Shown piece after piece: positions 49,380-57,764 of a stretch of 64,000 nucleotides of DNA (position 1 is the first letter of the stretch; every line of letters begins with the position of its first letter). Both the position numbers and the translations under genes were made by a program. The notes beneath the pieces are model-generated. The model had not been told where the DNA came from and ran no database searches. It was given only the letters and a program-made list of their open reading frames with translations. Origin of the DNA: Skermania sp. ID1734 (lineage in GTDB: Bacteria > Actinomycetota > Actinomycetes > Mycobacteriales > Mycobacteriaceae); contig NZ_VLIY01000011.1 of assembly GCF_007489285.1 (NCBI RefSeq), forward strand, positions 124,001-188,000, in the 5' to 3' direction.

Positions 49380-50753
49380 TTAGGCGCGCACGATGTTCAG
49401 AATCTCGGTTACGAGTCCGTCTACTTCAGCCGTCGTTGCCGCCTCGACGTTGAGCCGCAGCAGCGGTTCCGTGTTCGAGGCGCGCAGGTTGAACCACGCT
49501 CCGTCGGCAAGGTTGACCGTCACGCCGTCGAGTCGGTCCACGGAGGCGGCCCGATCCGCGAACGCGGCGAGCACCGCATCGGTGCGCCCGGCCGCATCGG
49601 CGACCGTCGAGTTGATCTCACCGGATGCCGCATAGCGCCCATATGTGCTGGTCAGCTCCGACATCGGCCGATCCTTCTCGCCGAGCGCGGCCAACACGTG
49701 CAATGCCGCCAGCATGCCGGAGTCCGCTCCCCAGAAGTCCCGGAAGTAGTAGTGCGCCGAGTGCTCGCCACCGAAGATCGCGCCGGTTTGCGCCATCTGC
49801 TGCTTGATGAAGGAGTGGCCGACCCGGGTCCGCACCGGCGATCCGCCGCGCTCGGTGACAAGTTCCGGAACAGCCCGCGAGGTGATCAGGTTGTGGATGA
49901 TCGTCGCGCCCGGTTCCTTGGCCAGTTCCCGTTCGGCGACCAGCGCCGTCACCGCCGACGGCGAGACCGGCTCGCCGCGCTCGTCGACGACGAAGCAGCG
50001 GTCGGCGTCGCCGTCGAAGGCCAAACCGATGTCGGCACCGGTGCGGCGCACGAACTCCTGCAGATCCACGAGATTCTTGGGATCCAGCGGGTTCGCCTCG
50101 TGATTCGGGAAGGTGCCGTCGAGCTCGAAATATAGCGGTTCGATCGTCAGCGGCAGCGGACCGAGAACGGCCGGAACCGTGTGACCGCCCATACCGTTGC
50201 CCGCGTCGACAGCCACCTTCAGCGGCCGGACACCGGACAGGTCGACGAGGCTGCGCAGGAACGTCGCATAGTCGTCGAGCACGTCTTGGTCAGAGGTACT
50301 GCCACGGGATCCCTGCCAGTCCGGCACCCCGTCGATGACCTCGGCGGCGATTGTCGCCAGCCCGGTGTCCTGTCCAACCGGCTTCGCGCCGGCGAAGCAC
50401 ATCTTGATCCCGTTGTATTGCGCCGGGTTGTGGCTGGCCGTGAACATCGCGCCCGGGCAGTTCAGCAGGCCGGAGGCAAAGTACAACTGATCGGTCGACG
50501 CGAGTCCGATGTGGACCACGTCGAGGCCCTGGGCGGTGACCCCGGAGCCGAACGCCCGCGCCAGCTCGGGCGACGAGGCTCGCATGTCATGACCGATCAC
50601 CACTCGCGTCGTCGCCGGATCCTTGGCCCGAACCAGCCGGGCGAAGGCGGCACCGACATCGGTGACCAGTTCGGCGTCGATCTGCTCGCCGACCACCCCT
50701 CGCACGTCGTAGGCCTTGATGACGGCGTGCACCAACTCCGCGGGACGCGACAC
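49380..50753 (-). CDS. manB: Phosphomannomutase / phosphoglucomutase
   Basis: 457-residue alpha-D-phosphohexomutase that converts mannose 6-phosphate to mannose 1-phosphate for GDP-mannose. The phosphoserine loop is TASHNPAQYNGIK near residue 105; the metal-binding loop is DGDADRCFVVDERG near residue 250; GGEHSAHYYFRDF is the sugar-binding loop and RASNTEPLLRLNVEA the phosphate-binding tail. A GTG start at 50753 follows AGGAG. Corresponds to Rv3257c (also called pmmA), and leads the manB-SIS-manA string. Confidence 0.95.
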   Translation of the reverse strand: MSRPAELVHAVIKAYDVRGVVGEQIDAELVTDVGAAFARLVRAKDPATTRVVIGHDMRASSPELARAFGSGVTAQGLDVVHIGLASTDQLYFASGLLNCPGAMFTASHNPAQYNGIKMCFAGAKPVGQDTGLATIAAEVIDGVPDWQGSRGSTSDQDVLDDYATFLRSLVDLSGVRPLKVAVDAGNGMGGHTVPAVLGPLPLTIEPLYFELDGTFPNHEANPLDPKNLVDLQEFVRRTGADIGLAFDGDADRCFVVDERGEPVSPSAVTALVAERELAKEPGATIIHNLITSRAVPELVTERGGSPVRTRVGHSFIKQQMAQTGAIFGGEHSAHYYFRDFWGADSGMLAALHVLAALGEKDRPMSELTSTYGRYAASGEINSTVADAAGRTDAVLAAFADRAASVDRLDGVTVNLADGAWFNLRASNTEPLLRLNVEAATTAEVDGLVTEILNIVRA

Positions 50754-50830
50754 TTCTACTGACTCCTGCCCTCGATATGACGGTAGGAACAGACTAGTAG
50801 CAGGCCATCCCCCACATTGCTAACGCTTGA

Positions 50831-51238
50831 TCAGTTCGTCGGGTCCGGCAATACCCGCAGATGCCCCCTGCGCCCGGTCCGCGGCGGCGGCGCATTCGGC
50901 GGCGCGACCGGCGTGAACTCGGTGCGCCCGCGCACCGGCCCGTCGGATCTGGACGGCAGTCCGGCCTCGCGCACCGCCTCGGCCAACGCCGTCAGGTCGT
51001 CCTCGTCAGGCGTCGCCGAACCGAAGCCGCCTTCATGGCGCACCAATTCCCACCCCTTGGGCGCCGTGATGCGCGATGCGTGGACCTCACACAAATCCCA
51101 CGAGTGCGGCTCGGCGACGGTAGCCAGCGGGCCGACCACGGCGGTGGAATCGGAGTAGACATAGGTCAGCGTCGCGACGGCCGGGTTCTTACACCCGGGC
51201 CTGCAGCATCGACGCGGCGCTCTCACAGCTGTTGACAC
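50831..51238 (-). CDS. DUF3499 zinc-knuckle protein (Rv3258c type)
   Basis: 135-residue actinobacterial protein. RRCCRPGCKNPAVATLTYVYSDSTAVVGPLA and HSWDLCEVHASRITAPKGWELVRHEG contain a conserved CxxxC...CxxH set that likely binds zinc. The second half is low-complexity. Function is unknown. The GTG at 51238 (V-S-T-A-V-R-A) brings the Cys cluster near the N-terminus as in relatives. Divergent from the Rv3259-type gene, with a 7-bp inverted repeat GACACTA/TAGTGTC (51234-51240 and 51279-51285) at the two starts. Confidence 0.85.
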   Translation of the reverse strand: MSTAVRAPRRCCRPGCKNPAVATLTYVYSDSTAVVGPLATVAEPHSWDLCEVHASRITAPKGWELVRHEGGFGSATPDEDDLTALAEAVREAGLPSRSDGPVRGRTEFTPVAPPNAPPPRTGRRGHLRVLPDPTN

Positions 51239-51292
51239 TAGCCGTCCACCAACCCCTCCGGCACCCGGACACACCGATTAGTGTCAGGTGCT

Positions 51293-51775
51293 ATGGCTCG
51301 AGCACGAAATCGGCGGCGGATAACGACGCGTTCGGCCGCACGACGCGGTCGCGGCGTGCGCGGGCCGGTGCTGCCGGCGTCGGCGCCGGGCTGGCGCAGC
51401 CGCAGTGAGCGATTCGATTTGGTCGTGCTGGAGGCGTTCGCGCCGCTCGATGCGCGCTGGCACGACCGGTTGACAAAGCTCGATATCGCCGTCGACGAGG
51501 TGCCGAAGATCCGCCCCCGCGATCCGGCCTCAGTGACCTGGCCGGACGAGGTGGTTGCCGACGGGCCGGTGCCGCTGTCACGACTGGTGCCCGCGGGACT
51601 CGACAAGCGTGGCGAGACGACACGAGCACGGATCGTGCTGTTTCGCCGACCGCTGGAATTGCGGGCGCACGACCCGGACGACTTAGTCGATCTGCTGCAC
51701 GAGGTGCTGGTGCAGCAGATCGCGACCTACCTGGGGGTCGACCCGGATGTCATCGACCCCACCGAAGGTGACTGA
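51293..51775 (+). CDS. Zincin-like metallopeptidase-family protein with degenerate site (Rv3259 type)
   Basis: 160 residues. A basic N-terminus (ARARNRRRITTRSAARRGRG) precedes the actinobacterial metallopeptidase-family domain: FDLVVLEAFAPLDARWHDRLTKLDIAVDEVP ... RARIVLFRRPLELRAHDPDDLVDLLHEVLVQQIATYLGVDPDVIDP. The expected HExxH reads HEVLV followed by QQ, so the second zinc His is missing and peptidase activity is doubtful. Conserved next to whiB2 in mycobacteria. ATG 51293 is preferred to the GTG four codons earlier. Confidence 0.8.
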   Translation: MARARNRRRITTRSAARRGRGVRGPVLPASAPGWRSRSERFDLVVLEAFAPLDARWHDRLTKLDIAVDEVPKIRPRDPASVTWPDEVVADGPVPLSRLVPAGLDKRGETTRARIVLFRRPLELRAHDPDDLVDLLHEVLVQQIATYLGVDPDVIDPTEGD

Positions 51776-51789
51776 CGCTCAGCAGCCAG

Positions 51790-52191
51790 TTAGACGATGC
51801 TGCGCTTGAGCCGGCGCCGCTCCCGCTCCGACAATCCGCCCCAGATGCCGAAGCGCTCGTCGTGCGCGAGGGCGTATTCAAGGCACTCGTCGCGGACCTC
51901 GCAGCCCATGCAGATCCGCTTCGCCTCGCGGGTGGAACCACCCTTTTCCGGGAAGAAGGCCTCCGGATCAGTCTGCGCACACAGGGCACGCTCCTGCCAC
52001 TGATCCTCAACCTCCTCCTCGAATCCCTCGTAGAGGCTATCGACGACCAGACTCAGCTGGGGACGTTCCCGTCCGGCCGGATCGTCATTGCAGACGCCAT
52101 GGGGTGCGCCTGTTGTGGAATAGGTTTGCGGTACGCCGCCAAGTTGTGTCGCGAGAGTCCGTTGATCGACTCTTCCCACCTCACTGGCCAT
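51790..52191 (-). CDS. whiB2: WhiB2 (WhmD), cell-division regulator, long form
   Basis: 133-residue WhiB protein required for septation in mycobacteria. The iron-sulfur ligands are Cys71, Cys94, Cys97 and Cys103 (ALCAQTDP ... ICMGCEVRDEC), then GIWGG and the basic tail ERERRRLKRSIV. From residue 63 on it matches M. tuberculosis WhiB2 closely; the first 62 residues are an extension, as in M. smegmatis WhmD, rich in polar and acidic residues and containing one extra Cys34. The start is well supported: GAGGAGG lies seven bases before the ATG. It is convergent with the Rv3259-type gene (14 bases between stops). Confidence 0.95.
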   Translation of the reverse strand: MASEVGRVDQRTLATQLGGVPQTYSTTGAPHGVCNDDPAGRERPQLSLVVDSLYEGFEEEVEDQWQERALCAQTDPEAFFPEKGGSTREAKRICMGCEVRDECLEYALAHDERFGIWGGLSERERRRLKRSIV

Positions 52192-52608
52192 CGCTCCGCC
52201 TCCTCACATGTATTAGCGCAGAAGTTTCGAAACCGCCGCTTCGGGCGGTATAGGGACAAATAGTTCAGGCTGCCGGACTGCCGCAGTGCTGCGGCATGCG
52301 CCACGACGCCAGGGGGACAATCTTCGCCCACCGGCCCCGCGCCGCTCCGGCACGAGATTGCGCGTCAATGGAATGCCACCCCCGTGGGAACGGATGTTCG
52401 AATTGGCGTCCGCTGCAGGCCATCTCGCCTCGCGGACTGGGAATGACATACATGTGATTAGACACGCCGGAGCCGTCGAGGGTCAAGCTTTCGCCGAAAT
52501 TCCACTACTATCTGCCGCTTTTGCCCTTCATGTACCGCCCGCGTGCAGGTGCGCGAGGGTAGCGCCCAAGGTTCTGCCCGTCCCGTGCGACCCCTACGCT
52601 GTCGGGTT
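52192..52608. promoter_or_regulatory. 417-base divergent control region of whiB2 and fbiA
   Basis: No gene is visible. On the whiB2 side are GTTTCGAAAC (52224-52233), a perfect palindrome, and TGCCGCAG-N2-CTGCGGCA (52279-52296), an 8-bp inverted repeat that could bind a dimeric regulator. The leader of whiB2 may be long. Nothing distinctive is seen between about 52300 and 52600 on the fbiA side. Confidence 0.45.
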
Positions 52609-53583
52609 GTGAGCAACCTTCGAGTGGCAGTGCTGGTGGGCGGCGTCGGCGGCGCCCGGTTCCTCCAGGGGGTACGCGAATTACTCGGCCCGACAGGCGA
52701 AATCACGGCCATAGTCAACGTCGGTGACGACGTCTGGATGCACGGGTTGCGCATCTGCCCAGACCTGGACACTTGCATGTACACGCTCGGCGGCGGCATC
52801 GACACCGAACGCGGCTGGGGACGAATCGGCGAAACTTGGCACGCCAAGGAAGAATTGAGCGCCTATCACGCAGTCCCGGACTGGTTCGGCCTAGGCGACC
52901 GCGACATCGCCACCCACTTGATTCGCAGTCAGATGCTACGCGCGGGGTATCCCCTGTCGGCGGTCACCGAAGCGCTGTGCAAACGCTGGCAACCCGACGT
53001 GCGCCTGCTGCCGGCGAGCGACGATCGCTGCGAAACCCATGTAGTGATAAGCGATCCCGTTTCAGATAGCGACGAGCGGCGGGCCATTCACTTCCAGGAA
53101 TGGTGGGTGCGCTATCGCGCGCAGGTGCCGACGCACAGCTTTGCCAACGTCGGCGCCGAGGAGGCCAAGCCCGGCCCTGGAGTGCTCGAGGCGATCGGTG
53201 ATGCGGATGTGGTGTTGCTCGCACCGTCGAATCCGGTGGTGAGCATCGGCGCCATTCTCGCGGTGCCCGGCATCCGCGGCGCGCTACGCACCACTGCCGC
53301 GAAGGTCGTCGGCGTCTCCCCGATCATCGGCGGAAAGGCATTGCGTGGCATGGCCGACGAGTGCCTGACGGTGATCGGCGTGGAAACCTCGGCCGAAGCC
53401 ATCGGCCGCCACTACGGCGCCAGGTCGCAAACTGGCATCCTCGACGGGTGGTTGATCCATTCCACCGATGAGGCCGACGTGCCCGGCGTCGAGGTGCGCA
53501 GCGTCCCGCTGCTGATGACCGATCCGCCGACCACCGCCGCGATGGTGCAGGCGGCGTTCGATCTCGCTGGAGTGCGGCGATGA
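52609..53583 (+). CDS. fbiA: FbiA, F420-0 (2-phospho-L-lactate) transferase
   Basis: 324-residue enzyme of coenzyme F420 synthesis that joins the lactyl or enolpyruvyl phosphate group to the deazaflavin Fo. The N-terminal [20 protein letters not shown] and INVGDD-like [27 protein letters not shown] match CofD/FbiA, and [24 protein letters not shown] with [15 protein letters not shown] is the second conserved block. The GTG at 52609 gives the usual N-terminus. The stop overlaps a 27-codon mini-ORF as ATGA, which in turn overlaps fbiB, an arrangement produced by an inserted element. Confidence 0.95.
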   Translation: MSNLRVAVLVGGVGGARFLQGVRELLGPTGEITAIVNVGDDVWMHGLRICPDLDTCMYTLGGGIDTERGWGRIGETWHAKEELSAYHAVPDWFGLGDRDIATHLIRSQMLRAGYPLSAVTEALCKRWQPDVRLLPASDDRCETHVVISDPVSDSDERRAIHFQEWWVRYRAQVPTHSFANVGAEEAKPGPGVLEAIGDADVVLLAPSNPVVSIGAILAVPGIRGALRTTAAKVVGVSPIIGGKALRGMADECLTVIGVETSAEAIGRHYGARSQTGILDGWLIHSTDEADVPGVEVRSVPLLMTDPPTTAAMVQAAFDLAGVRR

Positions 53584-53663
53584 ACCCAAACCGAAGTCGA
53601 GCGCTCGTGAGGATCGCAGCGCCGCAGGCGCGAGGACCGGAGCGAGCGGGAGGCGAGGAATGA
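53580..53663 (+). repeat. MIRU-like insertion between fbiA and fbiB with a coupled 27-residue ORF
   Basis: The 80 bases 53580-53659 split what is normally a direct ATGA overlap of fbiA and fbiB. ATGAAC is present at both ends (53580 and 53660), like a target duplication. Inside is one uninterrupted ORF (53580-53663, 27 codons plus stop) that starts in the fbiA stop and ends in the fbiB start, so coupling is preserved. This is exactly how mycobacterial interspersed repetitive units sit in ATGA overlaps. A GCGCC-GCA-GGCGC hairpin lies at 53619-53631. A peptide product is possible but unproven. Confidence 0.75.
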
Positions 53664-55015
53664 ACGCGACGCCGAGTCCCGATCACGGGACGGGCACCGG
53701 CATCGAAATCTTGCCGGTACCCGGCCTGCCGGAGTTCCGGCCCGGCGACAATCTCGCCGAACATGTTGCCACCGCGGCGCCGTGGTTGCGCGACGGCGAC
53801 ATTCTGGTGGTCACCAGCAAGATCGTCTCCAAGGTCGAGGGCAGACTGGTACCGGCCCCGTCCGACGCCGACGAGCGAGATGCGTTGCGGCGCCGACTCG
53901 TCGAGGAGGAAGCGGTTCGGGTGCTGGCGCAGAAGGGCCGCACGCTGATCACCGAGAATCGGCTCGGGATCGTGCAGGCCGCCTCGGGCATCGATGGCTC
54001 GAACGTCGACATCAACGAACTTGCCTTGCTGCCAATAGATCCTGACGCGAGCGCGGCGAGCCTGCGGGAGTCGGTACGCGAGCTGCTGGGCGTCGACATC
54101 GGCGTCGTCGTGACCGACACCATGGGCCGGGCGTGGCGCAACGGTCAGACCGACGTGGCGATCGGTAGCGCCGGCCTAGAGGTCCTGCACGCTTATGCGG
54201 GCGTTGTCGATGGGTTCGGAAATGAGCTGCAGGTGACCGAGGTCGCCATTGCCGACGAGCTGGCCGCGGCTGCAGATCTGGTGAAGGGCAAGCTGACTGG
54301 GATGCCGATTGCCGTTGTGCGCGGGTTCGTTTCACGCGACGACGGTTCCGCGGCCGCCAAACTGATCCGCGCCGGGGAGGAAGACCTGTTCTGGCTCGGC
54401 ACCGCTGAGGCCCTCGCCCGGGGCCGCAGCGAAGCGTTACTGCTGCGCCGGTCGGTGCGCGCGTTCGCTTCGGATCCCGTTGATCCGCAAGCTGTTCGAG
54501 CCGCCATTGCGGACGCATTAACCGCTCCAGCTCCGCATCACACCCGCCCGGTGCGGTTCGCCTGGTTGCGGTCGACCGACGTTCGGCGGCGGTTGCTCAC
54601 GGCGATGCGTGAGCGGTGGCGCGCCGATCTGCGCGGGGACGGGCTGCCCGAAGAACGCATCGAGCGCCGGATCAGCCGTGGCGACATACTATTCCGCGCG
54701 CCGGAAGTGATCATCCCGTTCTGCGTGCCCGACGGCGCGCACGACTATCCTGACACCAGCCGCCAGCGTGCCGAGTCGACCATGTTCACCGTGGCAGTCG
54801 GCGCCGCCGTGCAAGGTCTACTGGTCGCCTTGGCCACCAGAGGAATTGGCAGTTGCTGGATCGGCTCGACCATCTTCGCCCCCGCCGAGGTGCGCGCCGA
54901 GCTGGCACTGCCTGACGACTGGCAACCGCTCGGCGCCATCGCCATCGGGCATCCGCTCGAGGCGCTGCAGCCGCGACCGCCGGCGGATATCAGCACGGGA
55001 CTGGTGGAACTGTGA
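53660..55015 (+). CDS. fbiB: FbiB, bifunctional F420 gamma-glutamyl ligase and dehydro-F420-0 reductase
   Basis: 451-residue cytoplasmic enzyme. The first 240 residues are a CofE-type ligase that adds several gamma-linked Glu residues ([36 protein letters not shown]). The remainder is a nitroreductase-fold FMN domain ([15 protein letters not shown] ... [47 protein letters not shown]) that reduces dehydro-F420-0, as known for actinobacteria. The ATG at 53660 is fixed by the overlap with the inserted mini-ORF. Its stop overlaps the Nudix start as GTGA. Confidence 0.96.
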   Translation: MNATPSPDHGTGTGIEILPVPGLPEFRPGDNLAEHVATAAPWLRDGDILVVTSKIVSKVEGRLVPAPSDADERDALRRRLVEEEAVRVLAQKGRTLITENRLGIVQAASGIDGSNVDINELALLPIDPDASAASLRESVRELLGVDIGVVVTDTMGRAWRNGQTDVAIGSAGLEVLHAYAGVVDGFGNELQVTEVAIADELAAAADLVKGKLTGMPIAVVRGFVSRDDGSAAAKLIRAGEEDLFWLGTAEALARGRSEALLLRRSVRAFASDPVDPQAVRAAIADALTAPAPHHTRPVRFAWLRSTDVRRRLLTAMRERWRADLRGDGLPEERIERRISRGDILFRAPEVIIPFCVPDGAHDYPDTSRQRAESTMFTVAVGAAVQGLLVALATRGIGSCWIGSTIFAPAEVRAELALPDDWQPLGAIAIGHPLEALQPRPPADISTGLVEL

Positions 55016-55560
55016 GTGTCGAGTCGTTACACGCCTCGGCGAACGAGGTACTGAAAAGCTGGCGTGTCACAACGGATCAGGACGAATCGCTGCGCCAGAC
55101 CATGCTGGCTTTCCTCGGTAGCGCCCCACGCGGTTGCCTGCGCGAGCACGTTCCGGGCCACATCACCGCCTCGGCGTTGGTGCTTGATGAGTCCGGCCGC
55201 AACGCGCTGCTGACCCTGCACCCGCGCGTGGGGCGGTGGATTCAACTAGGCGGGCACTGCGAGGAGAGCGACGAATCGTTGCCCGCCGCCGCGCTGCGGG
55301 AAGCGATCGAGGAGTCCGGCATCGACGACCTCACCATCGACCCGGCATTGCTCTCAGCGCACACCCACGCGATCACCTGCTCGCTCGGCGTCCCGACGCG
55401 CCACTTGGACCTGCGCTTTCTGGTTCGCGCCGCGGACGGTGCAATCCCGGTGTGCAGCAACGAATCCGATGATCTGCGCTGGTGGCCGGTCGACGCACTG
55501 CCGGAGACTGCCGAGCGTGACACTATAACGACATTGGTCGAACTCGCACGCAGGCGTTAG
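55012..55560 (+). CDS. Nudix hydrolase
   Basis: 182-residue hydrolase of nucleoside diphosphates linked to another group. The Nudix box [25 protein letters not shown] is present with the catalytic REAIEE helix; Asp replaces the first Glu, as in many actinobacterial members. The N-terminal [34 protein letters not shown] is typical. The substrate is unknown. The GTG overlaps the fbiB stop (GTGA), so it may belong to the F420 operon. In M. tuberculosis the next gene after fbiB is the DNA methyltransferase mamA (Rv3263), which is not here. Confidence 0.9.
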   Translation: MSVESLHASANEVLKSWRVTTDQDESLRQTMLAFLGSAPRGCLREHVPGHITASALVLDESGRNALLTLHPRVGRWIQLGGHCEESDESLPAAALREAIEESGIDDLTIDPALLSAHTHAITCSLGVPTRHLDLRFLVRAADGAIPVCSNESDDLRWWPVDALPETAERDTITTLVELARRR

Positions 55561-55569
55561 GAGTCAGTA

Positions 55570-55788
55570 ATGACCGCACGGAAGAAGATCGATCCGCGAT
55601 ACCGCAAACCACTCGCCGTTCTCGTCGCCGTGCAGATCGCCCTGACCGCAGCTGCACTGACAGACATCGCGCGGCGCGACCCGGATGAGATCGCCGGGTC
55701 AAAGAAGGCATGGGCGGCAGCGGCGTTCGTCAACTTCATCGGGCCGCTCGCCTACTTCCGCTTCGGCCGACGTGGCGTCGGGGGTTAG
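55570..55788 (+). CDS. Small membrane protein with PLDc_N-like domain
   Basis: 72 residues. One helix (LAVLVAVQIALTAAALTDIA) and a second hydrophobic stretch (AWAAAAFVNFIGPLAYFRFGRR) resemble the phospholipase D N-terminal (PLDc_N) two-helix module, whose tail WxxxxFxNFIGPLAYFxFGR is conserved. No catalytic domain follows; such free-standing modules are common and uncharacterised. It starts 9 bases after the Nudix stop. Confidence 0.75.
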   Translation: MTARKKIDPRYRKPLAVLVAVQIALTAAALTDIARRDPDEIAGSKKAWAAAAFVNFIGPLAYFRFGRRGVGG

Positions 55789-55795
55789 ACGCGAG

Positions 55796-56869
55796 TTAGA
55801 CGTCGGTCGAGAAGCGCAGCCCCCCGTCGGGGATCTGCACTCCCGGCCACACCCGCGCACCGCGCAGCAGTTCGCAGCGCGCGCCGATGTCCGCGCCGTC
55901 ACCGATCACTCCGTCCCGGACCAGCGCCCGCGGTCCGATCCGCGCACCGGAGCCGATGATCGAGCGCTCCACCACCGCGCCCGCGTCCACCAGCGCACCG
56001 TCGAACAGCACCGCGCCGTCCAGGCGCGCACCGGCACCCACCTCCGCGCCGCGACCGACCACCGTGCCGCCGATCAACAGCGCACCCGGCGCCACACCTG
56101 CGCCGGGATGCACGAGCGACTCACCGCGTTGGCCGGGCAACGCTGGCGACGGGGCGATACCGCGCACCAGGTCAGCTGAGCCGCGGACAAAGTCTTCGGG
56201 GGTGCCCATGTCGCGCCAGTACGACGTATCGACGTGGGCATAGATCCGCGCGCCCTCGGTGAGCAGCGCCGGGAAGACCTCACGTTCGACGGAGACGGCG
56301 CGGCCGGCGGGGATCTTTTCGATGTATTCGCGGCGGAAGACGTAGCAGCCGGCGTTGATCTGGTCGGTCGGCGGGTCCTGCGTCTTCTCGAGGAAGGCAG
56401 TCACCCGCCCATCGGCGTCGGTGGGCACGCAGCCGAACGCGCGCGGGTCACCCACGCGGACCAGGTGCAGCGTCACGTCGGCATTGGTGGATTCGTGGGT
56501 GTCCAGAATCGCGCCGAGGTCGGAACCGCCGAGGACGTCGCCATTGAACACCATCACCGTGTCGGCGCGCACATGCGAGAGCACGTTGCGGATCCCGCCC
56601 CCGGTGCCCAACGGCTGTTCTTCGGTGACGTACTCGAGCTCCAGGCCCAGCTCCGAGCCGTCGCCGAAGTGCTGCTCGAAAACCTCTGCCTTATAGGAGG
56701 TGCCGAGCACCACATGATTGATCCCGGCGTCGGCGATGCGCGCGAGCAAATGAGTGAGGAACGGCAGTCCGGCGATGGGCAGCATCGGCTTGGGTGTGGA
56801 CAGCGTCAGCGGACGCAGTCGGGTGCCTTGCCCGCCGACCAGCACTACCGCATCGGTATTACCCGTCAT
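55796..56869 (-). CDS. manC: Mannose-1-phosphate guanylyltransferase (GDP-mannose pyrophosphorylase)
   Basis: 357-residue nucleotidyltransferase that makes GDP-mannose. The N-terminal AVVLVGGQGTRLRPLTLSTPKPMLPI is the sugar-nucleotide signature, VMVFNGDVLGG holds the metal-binding Asp, and PTDQINAGCYVFRREYIEKIPAG follows. The last 110 residues form a left-handed beta-helix of hexapeptide repeats (GAEVGAGARLDGAVLFDGALVDAGAVVERSIIGSGARIG). Annotated manB in the original M. tuberculosis naming (Rv3264c). Its start overlaps the wbbL end by 11 bases. It works with manA and the mutase at 46.9-50.8 kb. Confidence 0.95.
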   Translation of the reverse strand: MTGNTDAVVLVGGQGTRLRPLTLSTPKPMLPIAGLPFLTHLLARIADAGINHVVLGTSYKAEVFEQHFGDGSELGLELEYVTEEQPLGTGGGIRNVLSHVRADTVMVFNGDVLGGSDLGAILDTHESTNADVTLHLVRVGDPRAFGCVPTDADGRVTAFLEKTQDPPTDQINAGCYVFRREYIEKIPAGRAVSVEREVFPALLTEGARIYAHVDTSYWRDMGTPEDFVRGSADLVRGIAPSPALPGQRGESLVHPGAGVAPGALLIGGTVVGRGAEVGAGARLDGAVLFDGALVDAGAVVERSIIGSGARIGPRALVRDGVIGDGADIGARCELLRGARVWPGVQIPDGGLRFSTDV

Positions 56870-57764
56870 GTCCGAAACCCTCCCGTTCCCGCAACGCGGC
56901 CTTTACCGCAAGTTTGGATCGTGCCCCAAGACCGGCCCGTAAAGCCAACCGAAGTGGCGCGTGCCACCAGTTCGGGTGCCGGTCCGCCTGAAACTGGTAC
57001 GCGCTGCGGTGATGTGCCGGCAGCATCAGCTCCGGGTAGCGCCCGGCGGCGTGACCCTTCGTATGGGTGACCTCGGCCGTCGGCACATAGACGTTTTGCC
57101 AACCGGCCCTGCCGAGCCGATCGCCGAGGTCGACGTCCTCCATGTACATGAAGTAGCGCGAATCGAAGCCGTGCACCGAATCGAACGCGGACCGGCGCAG
57201 CAGGAGGCAGGAGCCGGAGAGCCAGCCGACCGGGCGCTCGGTGCGCGCCTCGTCCTCTTTCCGATAGGCGCGCGTCCACGGATTGTTCGGCCAAACCGTG
57301 CCCAGCAACGCGTGCCCGGCGCCGCCGAACAGGCCCGGCACGGCGCGCGCCGACGGATACACGCTGCCGTCGGGTTCCCGAATGAGCGGGCCGAGCGAGC
57401 CCGCTCGCGGCCAGCGCCGCGCCGCCGCGCACAGCTCGTCGATAGCGCCGGGGCTCCACTCCACATCGGGGTTCGCGACGACGATGAACTCCACGCTCGG
57501 GTCGATCTCGACCACGGCCCGATTCACGGCGCCGCCATAGCCGATATTGCCGCCGGTCGATAGCAGGCGAACCCCCCGCTTCGCTGCCGCCGCCTCCGGC
57601 TGCCCGTCGGTAGACCCGTTGTCGGCAAGAATGACCTGCGGTTTTTGGCTGGTCGCGGCCTCAAGAGTGTCCAGAAATCGGTGCAGGTGTTCGCCGGGCG
57701 AATAGGTCACCGTCACGACGGCCAACTGCGAACTCACGCCGGTCAGCGTAGCCGCTGGCGTCAT
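56859..57764 (-). CDS. wbbL: WbbL, rhamnosyltransferase of the cell-wall linker unit
   Basis: 301-residue GT2-family glycosyltransferase that adds L-rhamnose from dTDP-rhamnose to decaprenyl-PP-GlcNAc, forming the link between arabinogalactan and peptidoglycan. VVTVTYSPGEHLHRFLDTLE, ILADNGSTDG, the DxD-like VVANPDVEW, and GWLSGSCLLLRRSAFDSVHGFDSRYFMYMEDVDLGDRLGRAGW are the conserved parts. The ATG at 57764 overlaps the rmlD stop as ATGA, which decides the start over a GTG at 57737. There are no membrane helices. Confidence 0.95.
   Translation of the reverse strand: MTPAATLTGVSSQLAVVTVTYSPGEHLHRFLDTLEAATSQKPQVILADNGSTDGQPEAAAAKRGVRLLSTGGNIGYGGAVNRAVVEIDPSVEFIVVANPDVEWSPGAIDELCAAARRWPRAGSLGPLIREPDGSVYPSARAVPGLFGGAGHALLGTVWPNNPWTRAYRKEDEARTERPVGWLSGSCLLLRRSAFDSVHGFDSRYFMYMEDVDLGDRLGRAGWQNVYVPTAEVTHTKGHAAGRYPELMLPAHHRSAYQFQADRHPNWWHAPLRLALRAGLGARSKLAVKAALREREGFGHDG

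Noticed and set aside
53580-53663. Treating the 27-codon ORF as an ordinary gene
   Set aside because: Its ends coincide exactly with the inserted element and ATGA overlaps, so it is better explained as part of a MIRU-like repeat; translation remains possible.
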